A stretch of 6,083 nt of DNA, taken from assembly GCA_007132145.1 (NCBI GenBank), contig SLPE01000057.1, positions 1 through 6,083 of the forward strand. The letters run 5' to 3'. How positions within the stretch are numbered: the stretch's first letter is position 1; the number at the start of each line of letters is the position of its first letter. This DNA is from Candidatus Izemoplasma sp. Its GTDB lineage: Bacteria; Bacillota_I; Bacilli_A; Izemoplasmatales; Izemoplasmataceae. Shown here in pieces: positions 1-3,621 of this stretch. Position numbers and translations under genes: made by a program. The notes beneath the pieces are model-generated. The model saw only the letters and a list, made by a program, of their open reading frames with translations. It was not told the DNA's origin and searched no databases.

Positions 1-528
1 AGATTAGAAAGTGGGTCTTATTCAATAGGCTTAACTTTGGAATTAAATGCAATTGGTGAGTTAGAAGACAATGGTACTGCTGAAAGTTCAACAGATGCTT
101 TAACAACTGACAATGTTTATTCAAGCATTGCTGCTTCAATAACAGAAATCAAAAAATTAGGTGTATCAATTAACGACATCGTTGTTATCGTATCACCTGA
201 TACTGAGTTATTGTTATTAACTGACGACAAATTCGCAAACACTTCTGGCACATTAGGTGCTGAATTAGTTCGTGAAGGTGTTATTGGTAAAATCGCAGGA
301 GCAAGAGTTAAAATGAGTGCGAACTTGGCAGAAAATACTGAATACATTGTATTCGCAAAACCTTGGTGTCAAGCAATTGATGAGTGGAAAATCGCTCCAT
401 CAGTTGTAGATTTAAGAGATGCTCAATATGTTGGCGCTTCTAAATTACAAGGTCGTATGGTTTATGCAGACAAACTTACAAGAACAAACGCTTGTAGAGT
501 TAAGAAAACAGCAACACCTAGCATATAG
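1..528 (+). CDS. Major capsid protein, C-terminal part (5' end outside window)
   Basis: The frame is open from base 1 to the TAG at 526-528 and gives 175 residues with no convincing internal start. The TTG at 37 has no ribosome site and lies inside continuous coding sequence, so the gene begins upstream of the window. The visible part has an alpha/beta pattern typical of the HK97-fold P and A domains. It includes a helix ending ITEIKKLGV, the strand DIVVIVSPDTELLLL, a GTLGAELVREGVIGKIAG segment and the C-terminal GRMVYADKLTRTNACRVKK. That last part resembles the end of P22-coat-like or N4-gp56-like phage capsid proteins, in which the chain closes with a strand carrying R/K residues before a short tail. 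The role is to form the icosahedral shell. Its place just before the connector genes supports this. The assignment rests on remembered family patterns plus gene order; the exact capsid subfamily is uncertain. Confidence 0.85.
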   Translation, partial: RLESGSYSIGLTLELNAIGELEDNGTAESSTDALTTDNVYSSIAASITEIKKLGVSINDIVVIVSPDTELLLLTDDKFANTSGTLGAELVREGVIGKIAGARVKMSANLAENTEYIVFAKPWCQAIDEWKIAPSVVDLRDAQYVGASKLQGRMVYADKLTRTNACRVKKTATPSI

Positions 529-535
529 CAAAATA

Positions 536-555
536 AGGGGAGGGCAACTTCCCCT
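536..555 (+). terminator. Hairpin after the major capsid gene (partial terminator or mRNA-end structure)
   Basis: AGGGGAGG (536-543) pairs with CTTCCCCT (548-555) around a GCAA loop. This gives an 8-bp stem with one G-U pair and a GNRA-type tetraloop. It starts 7 bases after the capsid stop codon. The bases that follow (CTTTAATT) are a poor U-tract, so termination would be weak. The hairpin may instead protect the 3' end of capsid mRNA or partly attenuate downstream expression. Confidence 0.55.
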
Positions 556-574
556 CTTTAATTAAAGAGGAGGT
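553..574 (+). promoter_or_regulatory. Palindrome overlapping the connector ribosome-binding site
   Basis: CCTCTTTAATTAAAGAGG (553-570) is a perfect 18-base inverted repeat. Its right arm contains the first half of the strong ribosome site AGGAGGT (568-574), which sits 5 bases before the ATG at 580. Folding would partly hide the ribosome site. The left end (553-555) is shared with the preceding GNRA hairpin, so the two full stems compete, although a shorter inner stem (556-567) could stack beside the first hairpin. The sequence is seen directly; a regulatory effect is inferred. Confidence 0.5.
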
Positions 575-579
575 GCTAA

Positions 580-966
580 ATGACAGAGGCAGATTATTTA
601 AGTTATTTTGGCGAAACAGCACCTAGCAATTTTGACAGATTGAAATACATTACACTAATGTTATTTAATCAAGCATCACCACAACCTTTTCCAGAAGAAG
701 ATGATTTGGAATATGCTGATTTTGAAAAAGCAGTATTAGAACAAATAAAATATTTTAACGAAAACCCTGATTTAACTGAAAGTATGAGATACGATGATGG
801 GGGTGCTAGTTTAGGTAAGTTTTCAGAAGGAAATAATAACAAAAAAGGAATGGCAATTTCCGTGAGTGATGTTAAGAAAAGATTAAGCCCAAATGCCTAT
901 ATGATATTAGATGCTATCGGGTATCTATATCAAGGTGTAGAAAGTGAGTGTGTTTACTATGGTTAA
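580..966 (+). CDS. Head-tail connector protein (adaptor on the portal)
   Basis: This 128-residue protein starts at an ATG with a near-perfect ribosome site (AGGAGGT at 568-574). It opens with MTEADYLSYFG, an N-terminal pattern common in short connector proteins of Bacillota phages. An acidic middle follows (PEEDDLEYADFEKAVLEQIKYF). The C-terminal helix SVSDVKKRLSPNAYMILDAIGYLY matches the last helix of gp6/gp15-type adaptor proteins. Such proteins form a ring under the portal and extend the DNA channel after packaging. Size and position, directly after the major capsid gene and before the closure genes, fit this role. The last 8 bases overlap the next small gene. The general class is secure from context and the named family less so; a small head-completion protein of another fold is the alternative. 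Confidence 0.75.
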   Translation: MTEADYLSYFGETAPSNFDRLKYITLMLFNQASPQPFPEEDDLEYADFEKAVLEQIKYFNENPDLTESMRYDDGGASLGKFSEGNNNKKGMAISVSDVKKRLSPNAYMILDAIGYLYQGVESECVYYG

Positions 967-1114
967 AATGGTTAGAGGCAAAGAAATCAAAGAAGTTAAT
1001 TATGGTTCAATGAGATGGTATAAAGAAGCGGGTTGGGTAGTTTATAAACCTATTAAGGAGAAAAAAAATGAAACCAATTCCAAAAAGAATGCTCGTTCAC
1101 AGCGTAAAGTATAA
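959..1114 (+). CDS. Small basic hypothetical protein in the head-completion cluster
   Basis: This 51-residue frame starts at ATG 959, overlapping the connector stop codon by 8 bases. It runs to TAA 1112-1114, 47 bases into the following gene. The protein reads MVKMVRGKEIKEVNYGSM, then an aromatic stretch RWYKEAGWVVYK, then a lysine- and arginine-rich tail (KEKKNETNSKKNARSQRKV). The N-terminal half, with YGS, RWYKEAGW and a valine run, looks like genuine protein rather than chance. Without it, a 101-base gap would break an otherwise gapless cluster. No clear ribosome site precedes either ATG 959 or the in-frame ATG 968, so expression would depend on coupling to the stop at 964-966. The strong ribosome site AAGGAG (1055-1060) of the next gene lies inside it. 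I do not recognise a function; a small DNA- or portal-associated protein is a guess from charge and position. Confidence 0.6.
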   Translation: MVKMVRGKEIKEVNYGSMRWYKEAGWVVYKPIKEKKNETNSKKNARSQRKV

Positions 1115-1397
1115 ACCTTATAGCGATGGACAAGAGGGTGCTTCTTATGGTACTGAGGTTAATTTAACAAATGTTAAGGTTGACGATAAGAAAACTTTAA
1201 TTAACACAGCAGAAGGACAGGAAATAGTAGGTAATGCAATTATGTTTTACGACTATGTTAATTCTTCTGGACTAACTAGCGAACCATTAAAACATTCGCT
1301 GATTACTTTTAAAACTAGAACATATCACATTGTTGATGTTGAGATTTTGTATTCTAACTCTAATACCCCACATCATTACGAGGTTATTTTAAAATAA
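1068..1397 (+). CDS. Minor capsid / head closure protein (Minor_capsid_1-like)
   Basis: This 109-residue protein starts at ATG 1068, 7 bases after the ribosome site AAGGAG (1055-1060). The opening KPIPKRMLVHSVKYK, followed by LTNVKVDD, fits the Minor_capsid_1 type of head-completion protein. The rest is a beta-rich barrel-like pattern (NAIMFYDYVNSS, HSLITFKTRTYHIVDVEILY) that ends with HHYEVILK, as is usual for closure proteins of the SPP1 gp16 type. The role is to seal the connector and form the surface on which the tail docks. The reading frame ends TTA AAA TAA. Those bases contain a TTTAAAA slippery heptamer, and the downstream gene lies in the -1 frame, so some product may continue into the next gene. 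The family call comes from recalled pattern and gene order. Confidence 0.78.
   Translation: MKPIPKRMLVHSVKYKPYSDGQEGASYGTEVNLTNVKVDDKKTLINTAEGQEIVGNAIMFYDYVNSSGLTSEPLKHSLITFKTRTYHIVDVEILYSNSNTPHHYEVILK
1388..1394 (+). other. Possible -1 ribosomal frameshift site TTTAAAA
   Basis: In the upstream gene's frame the bases read T TTA AAA and are followed directly by TAA, which matches the X XXY YYZ pattern for tandem -1 slippage. After slippage the ribosome would continue ATA AAA AAG into the next gene without meeting a stop. GAGGT at 1380-1384 could act as an internal ribosome-pausing site. I see no strong downstream stem-loop; only a weak CCAA/TTGG pairing (1417-1432). The signal is therefore incomplete. 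Confidence 0.35.
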
Positions 1398-1744
1398 AAA
1401 AGTTTAATAATTTCGACCAAGCATTTAATTGGGTAGGAAGAAGTGTAGTAAATGCAAAAGACAAAGCATTAGCGACTGTGGCAGAACAAGTTTATAAAGA
1501 TAGCGATAAATACACTTATAGAGATACAGGAATGATGTATGACACAGGACAGATATATAGTAGGTTTAATGAGGGATTAGTTATATTAAGAACGCCATAT
1601 GTTCGCCGTAGATATTACGAGGGTGGTGTTCCTAGTAAAAATAAAAGTGCCATTCCACAATGGTTTGAGAAAACCAAAAAAGACAACATAACAACATATA
1701 GGAAAATGTATGGAAAGGCTATTGAGAGAGAGGTGCGAAGATGA
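1394..1744 (+). CDS. Minor capsid / head-tail joining protein (Minor_capsid_2, HK97 gp10-like) with ATA or frameshift start
   Basis: The recognisable core is TYRDTGMMYDTGQIY, then TPYVRRRYYEGG and IPQWFEKTKKDN. This is the 'dtG...l..S, tPYA...Y' arrangement of Minor_capsid_2 and HK97-gp10-like proteins, which sit at the head-tail joint near the tail completion ring. The only usual start codon in frame is GTG 1478. It has no ribosome site and would cut off a helix that continues upstream (FDQAFNWVGRSVVNAKDKALATV). The frame stays open back to a stop at 1361. ATA 1394 fits best: GAGGT (1380-1384) lies 9 bases before it, and it overlaps the upstream stop as ATAA, like the ATGA overlaps elsewhere in the cluster. 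This gives 116 residues, a usual family size. The alternatives are -1 frameshifting from the upstream gene (225-residue fusion), the short GTG form (88 residues), or a damaged ATG. The stop TGA overlaps the next ATG. Confidence 0.8.
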   Translation: MKKFNNFDQAFNWVGRSVVNAKDKALATVAEQVYKDSDKYTYRDTGMMYDTGQIYSRFNEGLVILRTPYVRRRYYEGGVPSKNKSAIPQWFEKTKKDNITTYRKMYGKAIEREVRR

Positions 1745-2121
1745 ACACAGAACAATTCATTACAAAGATTAGAGAAAAGATTATAGCAGGAACTTCTTTT
1801 ACAAAGGTTTATTCTTCCGAACTACCATCTGGGGAAAGTAATGTATGTGCAGTAGGTATAGTAGCAGGATTAACAAACAATGATTTAACTAACTATGGTT
1901 ATAGCACGATTGCTTTTAGGGTGTTAATAAGAGGAAATGAAAGCGACCTTGATACTAGGGGTTTATGCGATGAAGTTTTTAACACTTTGCATTTATTACA
2001 AAATATAGACTTAACAGACGGACGCATTATTAACATAACAGGTTCAACACCTGTATTTGTTAGAAAAGATGAAAATCAAAGATATATATACAACATTACA
2101 TTTGATTGTAATGTTAGATAA
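1741..2121 (+). CDS. Tail terminator / minor capsid protein (Minor_capsid_3-like)
   Basis: This 126-residue protein starts at an ATG overlapping the previous TGA (ATGA) with a ribosome site AGAGGTG at 1729-1735. The N-terminal helix MNTEQFITKIREKI is followed by a strand-rich core, STIAFRVLIRGNESDLDTRGLCDEVFNTLH. This is the 'vlvRg...A...a..i...L' pattern of tail-terminator-type proteins that cap the tail tube and join it to the head. A final strand YIYNITFDCNVR completes the small alpha/beta fold. It is the last head-tail joining gene before the tube gene, which is the usual place for a terminator. The Minor_capsid_3 label is from remembered sequence pattern; the structural role is inferred from order and size. 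Confidence 0.75.
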   Translation: MNTEQFITKIREKIIAGTSFTKVYSSELPSGESNVCAVGIVAGLTNNDLTNYGYSTIAFRVLIRGNESDLDTRGLCDEVFNTLHLLQNIDLTDGRIINITGSTPVFVRKDENQRYIYNITFDCNVR

Positions 2122-2134
2122 GGAGGATTAGAAA

Positions 2135-2590
2135 ATGGCAAAAAGTTATGAAAGTGGATACGGTAATTATAAATTATTCGTAGATATTTCAGCAACAGCA
2201 ACACCAGATTACGAAGAAGTAACACCAATGACAGTAGGATTTGATAGTGGTGAGGAGTTAGACACTTGGCACGATTTATTATCAAACATTGCAAATAATG
2301 TAAAAACAGCGATTGACCCTACTTGGAGTGTTACATTAAAGTTTGATAAAGACGATGCAGTTTGTAAATTCATTATCGCAAAAGAACTTCAAACAGGCTC
2401 TGGTGCAGTTGCAGGTTGTAGAGTTGTAAACTTACTAAAAGGAACAACAGGTAAACAAATCGATTTCGATGCAGTATTTAGTAATATTACATACGATTTA
2501 GAAACGCCAACAGTAGTTGAAGTAAGTTTTGATTTAAAGGTGTCTGATGGTTCTGATTTCACTGAAACAGATTATTCAGCATCAGTTTAA
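2135..2590 (+). CDS. Major tail tube protein
   Basis: This 151-residue protein starts at ATG 2135 behind a perfect ribosome site, AAGGAGG (2120-2126), which overlaps the previous stop. Such a strong site suits an abundant protein. The central region FDSGEELDTWHDLLSNI, followed by TWSVTLKFDKDDA and later GKQIDFDAVFSNITYD and VVEVSFDLKVSDG, is the strand pattern of tail tube proteins of Bacillota siphoviruses. The 'S...L..W.' helix and the closing beta strand are typical. These subunits stack as hexameric rings to make the tail tube. A short hairpin with a T-run follows the stop codon at once. There is no sheath gene before it and no added Ig-like domain at the C-terminus. Confidence 0.85.
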   Translation: MAKSYESGYGNYKLFVDISATATPDYEEVTPMTVGFDSGEELDTWHDLLSNIANNVKTAIDPTWSVTLKFDKDDAVCKFIIAKELQTGSGAVAGCRVVNLLKGTTGKQIDFDAVFSNITYDLETPTVVEVSFDLKVSDGSDFTETDYSASV

Positions 2591-2610
2591 GGGGTTTCCC
2601 CTTTTTCTTT
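2589..2610 (+). terminator. Intrinsic terminator-like hairpin after the tail tube gene
   Basis: AAGGGG (2589-2594) pairs with CCCCTT (2598-2603) around a TTT loop and runs into a T-rich tail (TTTTTCTTT, 2602-2610). The stem is only 6 bp, so readthrough is expected. It overlaps the TAA of the tube gene. It may reduce chaperone and tape measure expression compared with the tube protein, or stabilise the upstream mRNA. Confidence 0.6.
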
Positions 2611-2621
2611 ATAAAGGAGGT
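2607..2621 (+). promoter_or_regulatory. Ribosome-binding site of the tail chaperone inside a small palindrome
   Basis: The ribosome site AAAGGAGGT (2613-2621) lies 8 bases before ATG 2630. Its first bases belong to the palindrome CTTTATAAAG (2607-2616). The upstream CCTTT (2600-2604) could also pair with AAAGG (2613-2617). The layout copies the leader before the connector gene at 553-574. Confidence 0.55.
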
Positions 2622-2629
2622 AAAAAGAA

Positions 2630-3088
2630 ATGGCTATAAGATTAACAAACAAAGAGTTTGACATTGAAGAAGTTATTGAATTCGCAAAAGGTGATGAGGT
2701 TGTTTATTCATTTGAAATGAAATTAACAAAACAAGAGGTTAAAGAAATTGAGCGAATTATAACAGGTGCAAATCACCAAGAACTAATAATGAAGTCGACA
2801 AAATTAGAACGAGAAAATAAGTTTGATGAGGTTATGGAATTACAAAAGGAATTAAATGAACTTTTGTTAAAAGACCAAGATAGATTTATTGAGATTTGTT
2901 TTAAAGAACATTATCAAGAGGCGTTAGACGCTGGGGTTACAAAAGAAGATATTGTTGACTTAATAGAAGGTGATGGAGAAGGTGGCACAGAGGGGTTATT
3001 CAATTTTTTCTGGAAGCCCTTTATAGAGAAAAGAGGGAAACAAATAAACTCTATGACTTCCGACCTTCGCAAGATTGGCGTGAAGTAG
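2630..3088 (+). CDS. Tail assembly chaperone, short (zero-frame) form
   Basis: This 152-residue protein starts at ATG 2630 with ribosome site AAAGGAGGT. It begins with a beta-rich part (MAIRLTNKEFDIEEVIEFA, EVVYSFEMKL), followed by charged helices (KQEVKEIERII, ENKFDEVMELQKELNELLLKDQDRFIEICF). It ends in an acidic loop (EGDGEGGTEG) before the frameshift site. This is the expected design of the short tail assembly chaperone of siphoviruses, the counterpart of lambda gpG, encoded between the tube and tape measure genes. It binds the tape measure protein and helps the tube form around it. The frameshift heptamer lies at 3004-3010; zero-frame reading adds 25 more residues before the TAG. The role comes mainly from gene order and the frameshift arrangement. 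Confidence 0.8.
   Translation: MAIRLTNKEFDIEEVIEFAKGDEVVYSFEMKLTKQEVKEIERIITGANHQELIMKSTKLERENKFDEVMELQKELNELLLKDQDRFIEICFKEHYQEALDAGVTKEDIVDLIEGDGEGGTEGLFNFFWKPFIEKRGKQINSMTSDLRKIGVK
3004..3037 (+). other. Programmed -1 frameshift signal: T TTT TTC plus downstream stem
   Basis: In the chaperone frame the bases AAT TTT TTC contain the heptamer T TTT TTC (3004-3010), which allows both tRNAs to slip one base back. Six bases downstream, CCCTTT (3017-3022) can pair with AAGAGGG bases 3032-3037, giving a 6-bp stem with one G-U and a 9-base loop. A purine-rich AGAGGGG (2989-2995) lies about 9 bases upstream and may act as a ribosome-pausing site. The -1 frame is open from 2974 to 3621. All three parts fit a bacterial frameshift signal. 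Confidence 0.85.
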
Positions 3089-3621
3089 ACACTCTATATT
3101 TAAATGGGCAAAAACATAAGTTAGATTTGTCGTTTAAATCTGTGTTCGAGTTATTGAAATTATTTAGTTATGAGTTGCCTTATAGGTTTAAAGTCAGTAA
3201 AGGTTGTAAACTTGTAGGGCTTCCAACTAATGAATTATTATTAAATGAAGTTGCTGAATACATTTTTAAAACGAGTAAACAAAGTGGAGAAAGGTTTTTT
3301 GATTATGATTTAGATTTTAAATATTACTATCACGATTTTAAAGAACGAGGCATTGACTTGTTAAAAGATGATATTTCGTGGTGGGAGTTTGACACTTGCT
3401 TAGAGGCTATCTTGCTTAAAGGCAAGTCTGCTATTGGTAAAGTGTTAGAGTTTAGAACATATAAAAAGCCTAGTAAAATAGATAAATATAATAGGGAAGA
3501 AGTAAACTATTATGAAAAGAAAAAAAGAGAATATAAACTGCCACAAACAGAATTATATAATGAAAAAAACATAGGTGGTTTGTGGGCTTATGTTGAGAAA
3601 AAGGCAGGTGAGAAAAAATGA
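3010..3621 (+). CDS. Gp15-like extension of the tail assembly chaperone, made by -1 frameshift
   Basis: This frame has no ATG and no ribosome site at its 5' end, and it is open back to a TGA at 2971-2973. It is therefore read by -1 shifting at 3004-3010, joining 127 residues of the short chaperone to 203 residues here (330 in total). The junction continues LEALYREKRETNKLYDFRPSQDWREV. The later part, with FFDYDLDFKYYYHDF, then RGIDLLKDDISWWEF, then GKVLEFRTYKKPSKI and a charged KKKREYKLP segment, matches the pattern of the phage Gp15 family (as in Listeria A118-type phages): Y-acid-D, GIDL, hWW.F and a later yR. Its role corresponds to the T part of lambda gpGT, linking tape measure and tube subunits. 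The TTG at 3127 could serve only as a weak internal start. The final TGA overlaps the tape measure ATG. Confidence 0.82.
   Translation: MEALYREKRETNKLYDFRPSQDWREVDTLYLNGQKHKLDLSFKSVFELLKLFSYELPYRFKVSKGCKLVGLPTNELLLNEVAEYIFKTSKQSGERFFDYDLDFKYYYHDFKERGIDLLKDDISWWEFDTCLEAILLKGKSAIGKVLEFRTYKKPSKIDKYNREEVNYYEKKKREYKLPQTELYNEKNIGGLWAYVEKKAGEKK

Noticed and set aside
556..567. CTTTAATTAAAG palindrome as an attachment or operator site
   Set aside because: It lies between structural genes inside one transcript, next to a ribosome site, with no integrase, repressor or promoter nearby. An RNA hairpin role is more likely.
1396..1402. A AAA AAG heptamer just after the ATA as a second frameshift site
   Set aside because: A -1 slip there leads to a TAA at 1405-1407 after one codon, so no useful product results. 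The run is explained by local A-richness.
1478..1744. GTG 1478 as the start of the minor capsid protein (88 residues)
   Set aside because: There is no ribosome site, the coding pattern continues upstream to 1394, and the product would lack the N-terminal helix expected for the family.
3127..3621. Independent gene starting at TTG 3127
   Set aside because: No ribosome site precedes it, the frame is open with protein-like sequence upstream, and a frameshift signal lies exactly where a tail chaperone fusion would need it.
1742..3621. Possible TGA-as-tryptophan code (Mollicute-type host)
   Set aside because: TGA ends genes at 1742-1744 and 3619-3621 in ATGA overlaps with well-supported downstream starts, and all internal tryptophans are TGG.
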